Made by a program: the position numbers and the translations under genes
Notes under the pieces: generated by a model
What the model saw: only the letters and a program-made list of their open reading frames with translations
Told to the model about the DNA's origin: nothing
Databases searched by the model: none
Source of the DNA: Psychrobacter sp. Ps6
GTDB lineage: Bacteria; Pseudomonadota; Gammaproteobacteria; Pseudomonadales; Moraxellaceae
Length of the DNA stretch: 64,000 bases
Reading direction: 5' to 3'
NCBI RefSeq assembly: GCF_022129235.1
Contig: NZ_JADQAI010000003.1
Coordinates: forward strand, 186,001-250,000
Shown here: positions 8,174 through 17,614 of the stretch, one piece after another
How the letters are laid out: each line of letters starts with the position of its first letter
How positions within the stretch are numbered: position 1 is the first letter of the stretch

Positions 8174-10963
8174 TTAAGCTTCATTTTGCTCACGGTTATC
8201 AGTGACGTCACTATCGTTATTTTCGCCTTTACGTTTTTCTTTTTTTATTTTGTCCTCTTTTTTTTGGCGCTTAGCTTTGCGTTTTTTCTTCTCTTTCTTT
8301 TTTGACTTTTTATCATCTACCTCATCATCGCCGTCTTGGTTTTCATCCCAGAGCATCAGACGATTTAGGACTTTGCCAAATAGGGTGTCCTTGCGGTAGC
8401 GACCTTTTTTATTCATGGTATCGATGGGTAGGCCTGTCATCAAGGTCAATGCTTCACTCAAGGTATAAACGCCATAAATATGGAAGTCGCCGTCTTTTAC
8501 CGCAGCAATGATATCGTCACGTAGCATGAGTTGTTTGACATTGGCCATTGGAATGACCACGCCTTGAGCGCCCGTCAACTCTTGCTCGCGGCACGCATCA
8601 AAAAAGCCAGCAATTTTGGCATTGATACCACCAACTGCTTGCACTTCGCCCAGCTGATTCATAGAACCAGTAATGGCAAAGGATTGATCAATGGGGACAT
8701 TTGCTAAGGCGGATAGTAGTGCACAACCTTCGCTAACGGTGGCACTATCACCATCGATATGGGCGTAGCTTTGTTCAAACGCGAGCGAAGCGCTGAAGTT
8801 TAGCGCATGGTGTTGGCTAAATAACGCACGCAAATAACTGGTCATGATTAACATACCCTTGGCGTGCAAGCTACCACCCAAGTCTACATCACGCTCGATA
8901 TCAAGGATTTCACCTGCGCCAATATTGGGCTGAATAACCGCGGTGAGGCGCGCTGGCATGCCAAACTCACTATCAGCATAGCTGACGACGGTCAGGGCGT
9001 TGACTTGCCCAACTGCACTGCCTTGGGTTTGAATCAGCTGCTGGCCGTTTTTGAGCTCGTCCCAGTATAGATCGCGCAAATATCCTGAGCGCTCATCCAT
9101 GTCGTCAATTGCCTGAATGACATGATCTGCTGTCACCATCATCTCATCATTTAAACGAGCGTGCCGGTTTGATTCGTGCAACAGTTTGATCAACAAATCA
9201 CTGTGTAGGCTTAAACGGTCCTGCTCTTCAGCTTGCAAGCTTAAATGTTCAAGTAACGTGGCTTGCGCGCTACTATCGAATGGATAGAGATCAGCATAAT
9301 CGATGATGTCTGCCATTTTCGCTACCAGTGCCAATTCATGCTCGCTGGTGCGCGTCACATCATCATGAAAGTCTGCGCGAACTTTGAACACCGCATCAAA
9401 CTCAGGCTCAAGCTCTAGCAGCTCATAATATAAGTCTGCTTCACCTAATAAGATCACTTTGATATCAAGATCAATAGGCGCTGGTGATAAAGACAAGCTA
9501 CCTGTTAGCGTTAGCATTTGCTCAAGGCTTGAGAGCTTAATTTTACGTGACTGTAGCGCACGCTTTAGACCTTGCCATGCATAAGGATGCTCAAGTAAAT
9601 GGCTGGCTTCTAGCAGCAGGTAGCCGCCATTGGCGCGGTGTAGGGCACCTGCGCGAATCATACTGACATCAGTCGTTACTGTCCCTAATTGGGTAATTTG
9701 CTCGACATGACCCAATAAATTAAGGTGGGTTGGCAAGTCTTCAAAGACAACAGGCGCGCCACTGTCTGGTAGATGGCTCACAATGACATTGACCGCGTAA
9801 CGGCTGGGTGTTGTGGTCAATACAGCTGTCACAAATTCTTCATCATCGCCGTTAACGATACGCTCTACATGAGTAACCATATCGGTAAATACGGCTTTGA
9901 GGTAATTAACCACAAGCGAGTGCGTGGCAAATTGCTCATAAACAGGCGCAAACAAAGGCTGTAGTGCACGGCGCGCGATACTGCGATGCAGTGATTCTAT
10001 CGCATCGTTGGCTTCGTCTTCTAACTGCTCTAACGCAATGGTCAGTTGACTGAGGCGCTTTTGCATATGGTTCTTCTGTACGAAGTTACTTAACTCAGCC
10101 TCGTACTCACTATTGCCATACTCAGAATTTTGAGCGTTGTTTTGCTCTTCATCATGGTTAGTCTTATCATTGTTCAGTGTGTTGACTTTTTGGTTATCAT
10201 TTCTTGATGATAAATTTTCACTGTTGCTAGATGATTCTGAAGCCTTTACATGGTCGCTGCTACTGTCTGTCGTCAGCTGACTGGGATGGACAAAAACTGC
10301 CTTATTATCAAATGAGCGAAATGTTAAGGCTAGATCATACTGTTTGCCTTCAGCGTTTAGCGCGTCGTAAGCATGACTCTCTTTTTGATGCGTGTTGTTC
10401 TTGATTGCTTCGATTTTGCTTTGATACTGGTCACTACGAAAGCGTTGGCTTAGTCGCTTTTTGGCCTGTTGCCACAAGTTATTGACCTGCTGTTGTAGCA
10501 AAGCGGCTTGCCCCGCAGGTAGACGCAGAGCCAGTGGCGTACGTGGATCAGTAAAATTGTGCACATAAACCCAATCATCAGGCGTTGGTGCATCGGCGGC
10601 AATACGGGCCAACAGGCGACTGATGACAGTACGCTTACCCAAGCCGTTCTCGCCAGCAGCAAACACATGATAGCCACTTGCTTTAATATCTAACGCAGTG
10701 TGTAAGGCTTTGAGCGCACGTTGTTGACCAAAACCAACATCTAAGTCAGGCGCAGTACGTGTGTCTGTAGGCAACTTATCAGGGTCGCTATAACGTTTTA
10801 GTTGCTCCGCCGAAATACGGCAGCTTTTTTGAACCTCAGTAAAAATAGGATTTGGGGCGTTAGATATTACTGGTTCATCGTTTTGTGAGTCAGCGGTAGG
10901 TGGTACCATATTATTAGTGTCTTTTGATATTTGAGATATAGGAGTATAGGATTGTTCGGTCAT
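8174..10963 (-). CDS. LonB-like ATP-dependent protease (AAA ATPase with Lon Ser/Lys domain)
   Basis: The product is 929 residues of the Lon-related YcbZ/LonB group. Residues 70-115 hold the P-loop GENGLGKRT (104-112). A long helical section is interrupted by an Asn/Ser/Glu-rich stretch at about 230-300, then comes the second half of the ATPase. The Lon protease domain has the catalytic serine in DGDSAT (Ser740) and the lysine in GGINAKIAGF (Lys783). The last 45 residues include a very basic stretch (about 885-912, nearly all Lys/Arg/Glu) and an acidic end. The ribosome site is weak. It probably degrades or remodels selected proteins in the cytoplasm. The insert and tail appear specific to this lineage; true lonA is not in the window. 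Confidence 0.88.
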   Translation of the reverse strand: MTEQSYTPISQISKDTNNMVPPTADSQNDEPVISNAPNPIFTEVQKSCRISAEQLKRYSDPDKLPTDTRTAPDLDVGFGQQRALKALHTALDIKASGYHVFAAGENGLGKRTVISRLLARIAADAPTPDDWVYVHNFTDPRTPLALRLPAGQAALLQQQVNNLWQQAKKRLSQRFRSDQYQSKIEAIKNNTHQKESHAYDALNAEGKQYDLALTFRSFDNKAVFVHPSQLTTDSSSDHVKASESSSNSENLSSRNDNQKVNTLNNDKTNHDEEQNNAQNSEYGNSEYEAELSNFVQKNHMQKRLSQLTIALEQLEDEANDAIESLHRSIARRALQPLFAPVYEQFATHSLVVNYLKAVFTDMVTHVERIVNGDDEEFVTAVLTTTPSRYAVNVIVSHLPDSGAPVVFEDLPTHLNLLGHVEQITQLGTVTTDVSMIRAGALHRANGGYLLLEASHLLEHPYAWQGLKRALQSRKIKLSSLEQMLTLTGSLSLSPAPIDLDIKVILLGEADLYYELLELEPEFDAVFKVRADFHDDVTRTSEHELALVAKMADIIDYADLYPFDSSAQATLLEHLSLQAEEQDRLSLHSDLLIKLLHESNRHARLNDEMMVTADHVIQAIDDMDERSGYLRDLYWDELKNGQQLIQTQGSAVGQVNALTVVSYADSEFGMPARLTAVIQPNIGAGEILDIERDVDLGGSLHAKGMLIMTSYLRALFSQHHALNFSASLAFEQSYAHIDGDSATVSEGCALLSALANVPIDQSFAITGSMNQLGEVQAVGGINAKIAGFFDACREQELTGAQGVVIPMANVKQLMLRDDIIAAVKDGDFHIYGVYTLSEALTLMTGLPIDTMNKKGRYRKDTLFGKVLNRLMLWDENQDGDDEVDDKKSKKKEKKKRKAKRQKKEDKIKKEKRKGENNDSDVTDNREQNEA

Positions 10964-11319
10964 AGGTTTTTCAGAGATCGTTTTAAAGGTATTGAAAGAG
11001 TGTGAGGGATAATATGTTTATTCTGGTCATGCGCGCATTGAACTTTTTATAATTAATAGTGACATCTTACAAGATATAGTTGCATTTTAGCGAAGTCATT
11101 AAGCGCAGTTTTGTATCATATTTAGAGAAATCTTTGATCATGATAAACGAAAAATGAAGAAACTAGGCAAGGCGTTTTATGCTATTAACGCAGAATAACG
11201 CGTCATGAACGGTGCAGATAGTATAAGATGTCCCACATTGGCGCAATCTGCAACTATTCAATGAGCAGACTGCATGATAAAATAGGCGGTTCACATGTCA
11301 AAACTGGATAACTCGTTGT
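10964..11319. other. Intergenic region between the Lon-like gene and rsmG
   Basis: This 356-base spacer between divergent genes should contain both promoters. I see only short inverted repeats (GCAGAT/ATCTGC around 11214-11253) and AT-rich stretches. There is no convincing promoter pair, DnaA-box cluster or gene. Confidence 0.5.
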
Positions 11320-12039
11320 ATGTCAGCTTCCGCTAAAACCTCTTCTTCGTCGTCTACTAGCACGGGTAATATCAATATTGATCCGACTGGCTTTGTGAAG
11401 CTTGGCTCACAATTGCCAAAGCTGGCCAGTATCTTAGCACAAGCCGTAAGTGAGCTAAGTCTATCACTAAGTGAGAAACAGCAGCGCACGTTATTATTGT
11501 ACTTAGACCAGCTTTTGTTGTGGAATAAGGCGTATAATCTGACCGCTATCACCGATCCAGAAGAAGCGCTGATCAAACATGTGATTGATTGCTTGTCTAT
11601 TATAACGCATTTGCCGACAGGAGCCCTGCTTGATATCGGTACAGGTGCAGGGTTGCCTGCAGTGATTATTGCGATTTGTCAGCCTGAGCGCCCGTGTACA
11701 GCCCTTGATAGTAATCAAAAAAAGATTCGCTTTATCAAGCAGATCAGCAGTGAGCTTGGCTTACGTAACATGCAACCGATCGCTTCGCGTATTGAAGCGC
11801 ACGAAGCCAGCTATGATGTGGTGACTTCTAGAGCGTTTGCCAGTTTGATAGATTTTGTTGAAGTGGCACAGCCGAGATTGACAGATGGCGGTTATTTGTG
11901 TGCTATGAAAGGCAAAGCACCGAGCGATGAAGAACTGCAAGCGCTCGATAGTGATTGGCACATTAAGACGATTAAGCTGACAGTGCCGCGTCTGCATGAT
12001 AGTCGTCATTTGATTGAAATGTCTGCTAAGAATGCCTGA
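11320..12039 (+). CDS. rsmG: 16S rRNA (guanine527-N7)-methyltransferase
   Basis: RsmG (GidB) methylates N7 of G527 in 16S rRNA using S-adenosylmethionine. The 239-residue protein has the family opening helix (LLLWNKAYNLTAITDPEEALIKHVIDCL), the SAM-binding loop LLDIGTGAGLPAV, the acidic ALDSNQKKIRFIKQ segment, and the VTSRAFASL motif. The N-terminus carries about 25 extra Ser/Thr-rich residues compared with usual RsmG, so a later start cannot be ruled out; no strong ribosome site marks the ATG. parA and parB follow, the usual gidB-parA-parB order, but the gene upstream is a divergent Lon-like gene rather than mnmG. Confidence 0.95.
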   Translation: MSASAKTSSSSSTSTGNINIDPTGFVKLGSQLPKLASILAQAVSELSLSLSEKQQRTLLLYLDQLLLWNKAYNLTAITDPEEALIKHVIDCLSIITHLPTGALLDIGTGAGLPAVIIAICQPERPCTALDSNQKKIRFIKQISSELGLRNMQPIASRIEAHEASYDVVTSRAFASLIDFVEVAQPRLTDGGYLCAMKGKAPSDEELQALDSDWHIKTIKLTVPRLHDSRHLIEMSAKNA

Positions 12040-12309
12040 ATGGTAGATACTTCTCAGTCATGAAACAGCAGTCGTTTTTTGTGAAACGCAGTTTACGTTT
12101 GTACCTAAATGGCATAGTATTTAAAAGCACTGAAAATATACAAACGAAAATTGGGTACTTTATAAAAGAATTTTTTTATAAATGGCTGCCTTTCATGAAG
12201 TGCTGAGTTAGTAGCACTGCATAAGCATATAATATTGAGCGGCAAATTCTGCGTCAAATAAATTAAAAGAAAAAGTCAGTAACAGACCTTAATAAAATTG
12301 AGTGAGTGT

Positions 12310-13089
12310 ATGGAAATCATAGCAATTGCGAATCAAAAAGGCGGCGTGGGCAAAACCACGACGGCGGTAAACTTGACCGCCAGTTTAGCTGCTAAGCGCA
12401 AGCACGTACTGCTGATTGACTTAGACCCACAGGGTAATGCAACCAGCGGTACTGGTGTCGACAAAAACGATCTGACGCTCACTATAGCCGATGTTTTACT
12501 GGATGGTGTAGCGCTGTCAGAAGCCATTGTGACCAGTCCGGCAGGGTTTGATGTGATCGGTGCTAATCGTGATTTGGCTGGCATGGATATCACGTTGATG
12601 GGTAAGACTGACAGTCATGAATTGTTCAAAACGGCCATGGCAGATTTGGTCAGTGATCAAGCCAATACAAAAAAGCCGTCATACGATTATGTCATTATAG
12701 ACTGTGCGCCGAGTTTGAACCTACTAACGATTAATGCGTTAGTAGCAACTGATAGTGTGATTATTCCAATGCAGTGTGAATATTATGCACTAGAAGGGCT
12801 AGCAGATTTGTCACAGACGATTGAGCGTCTCACTGAATTAAACCCTAAGTTATACATTCGCGGTGTAGTAAGAACGCTGTTTGATGCGCGTAACACGCTT
12901 GCCCGTGATGTGTCTGCTGAATTAGAAGCGCATTTTGGCGATATTATGTATAAGACTCATATCCCAAGAAATATTCGCCTAGCAGAAGCACCTGCCCATG
13001 GTCTGCCAGTTATTGCATATGAGAGATGGTCAAAAGGCGCGCGCGCCTATCAAAAACTGGCTGCTGAAGTGATGAAGCAAAGCAGCTAG
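12310..13089 (+). CDS. parA: Chromosome partitioning ATPase ParA (Soj)
   Basis: The 259-residue protein has the deviant Walker A motif KGGVGKTT (residues 10-17), the LIDLDPQGNAT switch I region and VIIDCAPSLNLLT, the Walker B-like switch. Chromosomal ParA binds DNA nonspecifically as an ATP dimer and moves ParB-bound origin regions. The frame extends to a TTG at 12298, but the ATG at 12310 gives the usual N-terminus MEIIAIANQKGG and has GAGTGAG just before it. The gene lies between rsmG and parB, the common order in gammaproteobacteria. Confidence 0.96.
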   Translation: MEIIAIANQKGGVGKTTTAVNLTASLAAKRKHVLLIDLDPQGNATSGTGVDKNDLTLTIADVLLDGVALSEAIVTSPAGFDVIGANRDLAGMDITLMGKTDSHELFKTAMADLVSDQANTKKPSYDYVIIDCAPSLNLLTINALVATDSVIIPMQCEYYALEGLADLSQTIERLTELNPKLYIRGVVRTLFDARNTLARDVSAELEAHFGDIMYKTHIPRNIRLAEAPAHGLPVIAYERWSKGARAYQKLAAEVMKQSS

Positions 13090-13193
13090 TTTTTCTATAA
13101 AAGCTTTTGAACGATAAAGCACTTAACATTGTATTTAGTAAGCCGCAGTAGTAATCAATAGGCTTTTATTTTAGCGTTAGAGGATAGGTAATC

Positions 13194-14336
13194 ATGGCGA
13201 AGAAAAGAGGGTTGGCTGCCAATCGAGGCTTAGATGCCTTATTAGGGTCAATCAAGAAAGAAAAGCAAATCACCGCCTCTGCCTTGCAAGATGATATGGC
13301 TGCACGCGATATGGCCGTGCCAGCTGAAACGCTAGATATCAATATGCCTGTGAAAACTGCACCCGTCAATACTGCTGCGCCCAAAGCCAGTAAAAAATCG
13401 GCTGTAAAATCCACTGATAAGGACACTACTGTCAGTAATAGTACTCGTTCATCACGTGTGACAAACAAGACGGCTATCAGCAAAACGCGTGGTAATAATA
13501 CAGACGTGAACACTTCAGAGGATCAAATCAGCCTCGTGCAGATCGATGTTACGCGTCTACAAGCAGGTAAGTATCAACCGCGCCGTGATATGAGTGAAAC
13601 GGCATTAGCAGAATTGGCATCCTCTATTGAACAGCATGGCGTGATGCAGCCTATCGTTATTCGCCCATTGCTCGCCAATGAAGATAAGAGTGAAGCATTT
13701 GTCACTCATGAAATTATCGCTGGCGAACGTCGCTGGCGCGCGGCAAAAATGGCAGGCAAGTCAGTTATTCCGGCGATTGAGCGTGCGCTATCTGATGAGC
13801 TTGCCATTGCACTGGCATTAATTGAAAATATCCAGCGTGAAGACTTATCTGTGATCGAGCAAGCAGCGGCGTTGCAACGCTTTCATACAGAGTTTGGTAT
13901 GAGTCATGCCATGATTGCTGAAGTGGTGGGCAAGGCGCGTACAACGGTGTCGAATCTACTACGTCTAAATCAATTGCATGATACGGTAAAAGATCATTTG
14001 GCAAATAGCGCGCTAGATATGGGTCACGCTCGAACGCTTTTAGCATTGTCTTCTGAGCAGCAGCCGATCATCGCGCAAAAAATCATCGATGGCGGTATGA
14101 CGGTGCGAGAAGCTGAAAAGCTGGTCAAATCCATTTTGAACCCTGCACCCAAAGCCAACCGTGTCGAACAAGCACAGTCTCGTGATGAAGAACGTCTCAC
14201 GCAAAGACTGACAGATATGCTGGGTGCTGAGGTAAAACTTAAGCACAAAAAAGACGGGCAGGGCAGTGTCGAGATCTTTTTTCACAGTCAAGACCAGTTA
14301 GCTGCTTTGATTAAGCACATAGAAGCGCAGGCATAA
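13194..14336 (+). CDS. parB: Chromosome partitioning protein ParB (Spo0J)
   Basis: The protein is 380 residues. Its N-terminus MAKKRGLAANRGLDALLG is the conserved ParA-stimulating segment. A long Ser/Thr/Lys-rich region follows (about 25-110), then the CTPase/ParB core with GKYQPRRDM and GERRWRAAKMA, the helix-turn-helix that reads parS, and a C-terminal dimerisation domain. ParB loads on parS, slides as a CTP clamp and works with ParA in origin segregation. AGAGGA lies about eight bases before the ATG. The N-terminal linker is longer than in Pseudomonas ParB. I noticed no perfect parS 16-mer in this window. Confidence 0.96.
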   Translation: MAKKRGLAANRGLDALLGSIKKEKQITASALQDDMAARDMAVPAETLDINMPVKTAPVNTAAPKASKKSAVKSTDKDTTVSNSTRSSRVTNKTAISKTRGNNTDVNTSEDQISLVQIDVTRLQAGKYQPRRDMSETALAELASSIEQHGVMQPIVIRPLLANEDKSEAFVTHEIIAGERRWRAAKMAGKSVIPAIERALSDELAIALALIENIQREDLSVIEQAAALQRFHTEFGMSHAMIAEVVGKARTTVSNLLRLNQLHDTVKDHLANSALDMGHARTLLALSSEQQPIIAQKIIDGGMTVREAEKLVKSILNPAPKANRVEQAQSRDEERLTQRLTDMLGAEVKLKHKKDGQGSVEIFFHSQDQLAALIKHIEAQA

Positions 14337-14437
14337 GACAATACGCAAGCTAGTAGGACTAATTTATTAGTAACGACTATTTACGTATAAATCTATCTAC
14401 GTCATAACTGTTTTTAAAAATATGGAAGAGAGCAAAT

Positions 14438-15151
14438 ATGTGGGAGTTAGTAAAGGCAGGTGGCTGGCTAATGACACCTATTGTCGCCTGTTCTATATTG
14501 GCGTTGGTTATCATTATTGAGCGTAGTCATACACTACAATTTAGCAAGATTGTGCCTAGCAGACTGCGTGAACAGCTCATCACTCGCTTACGCGAAAATG
14601 GAGATATCGGCCGTACGCAATTGATGAATGTCAAAGAGAAGACGGCACTTGGTGATATCTTGGCGACAGGTTTGCTCTATCGTCAGTATGGCCTAGAGTC
14701 TATGACCATGCACATGCAAAATCGTGCTAGCGTGCAAGTCCATCAATTAGAAAAAAATATCAATATGTTGGGTACGATTGGTGCCATTGCACCATTGCTT
14801 GGATTATTAGGTACTGTATTAGGTATTATTTCTTCATTTTTGGCGATTACTGATGGTGCGATGCAAGATCCAACGATGCTTGCTGCTGGTGTCTCACAAG
14901 CGTTAATCACTACGGCTGCTGGTATGATCGTCGCTATCCCAGCGCTTGTTGCGTATCGATACTTTCAGCGCCGTATCATCGACATCAATGCACAGTTCGA
15001 GACTCAAGCAGGGCTGATGATTCAAGAGCTATACGACTACCAATTGCTCGACAATACTCACGCAGCGACACCTGTTAATAGTATGACCACTATTGATGAG
15101 CGTGTTCCCGATCGGTTAAATATAGATAAAACCAATATGGCGACAATGTAA
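14438..15151 (+). CDS. exbB: ExbB/TolQ-family proton channel subunit
   Basis: The 237-residue inner membrane protein has three hydrophobic helices: residues 10-30, and a pair in the MotA/TolQ/ExbB domain around 110-135 and 160-180. The conserved core LGTIGAIAPLLGLLGTVLGII is present in segments, as is AALITTAAGM-like LITTAAGMIVAIPALVAYRYF. With ExbD it forms a proton channel that powers an envelope partner. No tonB, tolA or tolB is adjacent; instead lipid A genes follow, an arrangement also known from Pseudomonas (exbB-exbD-like genes before lpxK). AGAGAGC precedes the ATG. The gene starts about 100 bases after parB and leads the next cluster. Confidence 0.88.
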   Translation: MWELVKAGGWLMTPIVACSILALVIIIERSHTLQFSKIVPSRLREQLITRLRENGDIGRTQLMNVKEKTALGDILATGLLYRQYGLESMTMHMQNRASVQVHQLEKNINMLGTIGAIAPLLGLLGTVLGIISSFLAITDGAMQDPTMLAAGVSQALITTAAGMIVAIPALVAYRYFQRRIIDINAQFETQAGLMIQELYDYQLLDNTHAATPVNSMTTIDERVPDRLNIDKTNMATM

Positions 15152-15221
15152 TAGTCATATTTGCTACTAAGTTTGATGCTCAAAGTACGTTCGTAACAGC
15201 AGGTAAATAGAAGAGATTCAT

Positions 15222-15653
15222 ATGCGCTTTAGAAAACCGACTGTTGAGCCACTTGAAATTAATCTGACGCCGATGATTGATTGTTTATTGTTTTTAATCG
15301 TCTTTCTGCTATTGGCTACTTCCTTTAATCATTTTAGTCGTTTAAATATTATCCTTCCTGAAGCAGAAGGTGTGGCGCAGACAGAGCAAAAAAATAGTAT
15401 AGAAGTAGCTGTGCAAGAAGATGGCAGTTACTTGGTTAATGGTATTACGCTCGCCAGTAGCAATGAGGCTGAACTGACCAGTATGTTGCAACAAGAAGCA
15501 GGAACCAATCGCGATATGCTATTTGTCATCGCAGCAGATGCCAACGCTACCCATCAATCTGTCGTACGGGTGATGGATGTTGCTGGTAAACTCGGATTTT
15601 TGAACTTAAATATCAGCACCGTTGTCCCACTTGGTCAAACTTTGCCGCAATAA
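15222..15653 (+). CDS. exbD: ExbD/TolR-family proton channel subunit
   Basis: This 143-residue protein has the N-terminal motif EINLTPMIDCLLFLIVFLL, with the proton-relaying Asp in the single transmembrane helix, followed by a periplasmic domain of about 100 residues with the FVIAADANATHQSVVRVMD repeat-like strand-helix typical of ExbD/TolR. It pairs with the ExbB-like protein 70 bases upstream. The stop is followed 71 bases later by msbA. The powered partner is not identifiable from the window; the lipid A context hints at envelope lipid or LPS assembly (inference). Confidence 0.9.
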   Translation: MRFRKPTVEPLEINLTPMIDCLLFLIVFLLLATSFNHFSRLNIILPEAEGVAQTEQKNSIEVAVQEDGSYLVNGITLASSNEAELTSMLQQEAGTNRDMLFVIAADANATHQSVVRVMDVAGKLGFLNLNISTVVPLGQTLPQ

Positions 15654-15724
15654 TATTTGCCGCATCATTATTATAAACTGTGTATCAAGCACAGCCCATT
15701 CATGACACCTACATTGAGGCTTTT

Positions 15725-17512
15725 ATGAGCCAAGCTTACACACCTGACTCTACAAACCCTTCTGCTAAAAAACCTTCAGCAGCCTCGTCTAGTCCGCCAA
15801 AAAGTAAGACTTTACTGCGTCTATTAAGATATCTAAAGCCGTATTGGTGGGCTTTGCTACTGACTGTTTTGGGCTTTGCTATCAATGCAGGAACTGAGAT
15901 TTGGATTGCCAAGCTGTTGCAATATATTACTGATGCCATTAACCAAAGTAGTCGAAGCAAACAGGCGTTATTTCCATTACTCATCATTGCGCTATTTTTC
16001 GTACGCGGTTTGGGCAGTTTTTTGGGTAACTATTACTCGGCTTTGGTCTCACGTAATTTGGTTTATGAGCTGCGGGTCGAGGTTTTTAATAAACTACTGC
16101 GCTTGCCAAGTTCGTTCTATTTGGCCAATCCTGCTGGTACGATTTCATCCAAGTTGATATTTGATGTGGAGCAAGTTACCGCTGCCAGTACAGACTCAAT
16201 GAAGACTTTGCTGCGTGATGGTTTGACGGTTGTGGCATTGATAGGGTTTTTGCTTTATAGCAACTGGCGCTTGACGCTCATTTTATTTGTCGTATTGCCG
16301 CCTATATTGTGGCTCATTCGCATCGCCTCCAAGCGCTATCTTAAGCTCTCTAAAGGTATTCAAAAAACGATGGGTAGTGTCAGTCATATTACCAATGAGG
16401 TCATCAGTGGCTATCAGGTGGTAAAAAATTATGGCGGACAAGCATATGAAGCCGAGCGCTTTGATAAGACTTCAAAAAAGAACTTACGCCAAGGCATGAA
16501 GGTGGTCGTCACCAATAGCATCAATACCCCAGCAGTACAGCTGCTGATGGCGATAGCGATGTCGGTGGTGGTATGGCTTGCATTGAGACCTTCAGTTATT
16601 AGCGGTATTTCAGCGGGGGAGTTTATCTCTTATATTGCAGCAGCTGGTCTGCTCAGTAAGCCCGTCCGTTCATTGACAGATATCAATCAAAAATTGCAAA
16701 AAGGCATTGCTGCTGGTGAGTCAATTTTTGCATTACTTGATGAGCCAGAAGAGGAAGATACAGGCACTATCAGCAAGGCGTTATCTGGTCAGATGTCTTT
16801 GGATAATATCAGTTTGGTTTATCCAGATTCGACAGTTGCTCTACGTGATTTTACGTTAAATATAAAAGCAGGCGAGACGGTTGCATTGGTAGGACGAAGC
16901 GGAGCAGGCAAGTCCTCCTTAGTGAATCTTTTAACGCGTACTCTGGAGACATCTTCTGGGCAAATTACTTTAGATAATATACCAATTGAAGACATCAAAT
17001 TAGAAAGTCTACGTGCGCAAATTGCCATGGTAAATCAGCAAGTCGTACTATTTAATACGACAGTATTTAATAACATTGCTTATGGTGGCTTGGCTAATAA
17101 GAGCCAAGCTGAAGTCGAGCAGGCTGCAAAAGCGGCTTTCGCGCATGACTTTATCATGAAAATGCCAAACGGCTACCAAAGCGAAATCGGGGCCGAAGGG
17201 CTGCAGTTATCTGGCGGACAGCGTCAACGACTATCTATTGCTCGTGCGCTGTTAAAAGATGCTCCAATTTTGATTTTGGATGAAGCCACCAGTGCGCTTG
17301 ATAATGAGTCAGAATATTATATTCAGCAAGCGCTCGATAACGTCATGAAAAACCGTACGACATTGGTAATTGCGCACCGCTTAACGACTATTGAATCTGC
17401 AGATCGTATTGCTGTGATGGATAGTGGTCAAATCGTTGAGCTTGGAACACATGCCGAGTTGATGGCACTGCAAGGGCACTATGCGCAAATGTATGCCCGA
17501 GATTTTGAGTAG
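15725..17512 (+). CDS. msbA: Lipid A flippase MsbA (ABC transporter with fused ATPase)
   Basis: The 595-residue half transporter has six membrane helices in residues 30-310 and a nucleotide-binding domain. That domain shows Walker A GRSGAGKSSL, signature LSGGQRQRLSIARAL, Walker B ILILDEATSALD and the switch His in VIAHRLTTIE. MsbA dimers flip lipid A-core from the inner to the outer leaflet of the inner membrane. The frame reaches a GTG at 15680, but the ATG at 15725 has GAGG five bases before it and is preferred. lpxK and kdsB follow, as in many gammaproteobacteria, which supports lipid A as the substrate over a drug-export role. Confidence 0.94.
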   Translation: MSQAYTPDSTNPSAKKPSAASSSPPKSKTLLRLLRYLKPYWWALLLTVLGFAINAGTEIWIAKLLQYITDAINQSSRSKQALFPLLIIALFFVRGLGSFLGNYYSALVSRNLVYELRVEVFNKLLRLPSSFYLANPAGTISSKLIFDVEQVTAASTDSMKTLLRDGLTVVALIGFLLYSNWRLTLILFVVLPPILWLIRIASKRYLKLSKGIQKTMGSVSHITNEVISGYQVVKNYGGQAYEAERFDKTSKKNLRQGMKVVVTNSINTPAVQLLMAIAMSVVVWLALRPSVISGISAGEFISYIAAAGLLSKPVRSLTDINQKLQKGIAAGESIFALLDEPEEEDTGTISKALSGQMSLDNISLVYPDSTVALRDFTLNIKAGETVALVGRSGAGKSSLVNLLTRTLETSSGQITLDNIPIEDIKLESLRAQIAMVNQQVVLFNTTVFNNIAYGGLANKSQAEVEQAAKAAFAHDFIMKMPNGYQSEIGAEGLQLSGGQRQRLSIARALLKDAPILILDEATSALDNESEYYIQQALDNVMKNRTTLVIAHRLTTIESADRIAVMDSGQIVELGTHAELMALQGHYAQMYARDFE

Positions 17513-17614
17513 ACTTTGGTAGAGCCGCTTTAATTGCTGGCATATTGAGATATCTTCAGATTGGACTATTTTTCATAATACGAAATCAAATCGATAGGTG
17601 AATGGCAATTATCC

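Noticed and set aside
8202..10677. Several open frames antisense or shifted within the LonB-like gene
   Set aside because: They are shadows of a long, well-supported coding region and carry no motifs.
12040..12309. Possible parS or origin elements between rsmG and parA
   Set aside because: Only AT hairpins (12159-12182) and short inverted repeats are seen; no GTTTCAC/GTGAAAC palindrome or DnaA-box cluster.
14337..14437. Fur box upstream of exbB
   Set aside because: No GATAATGAT-like repeats are visible, in line with a non-iron role of this ExbBD pair.
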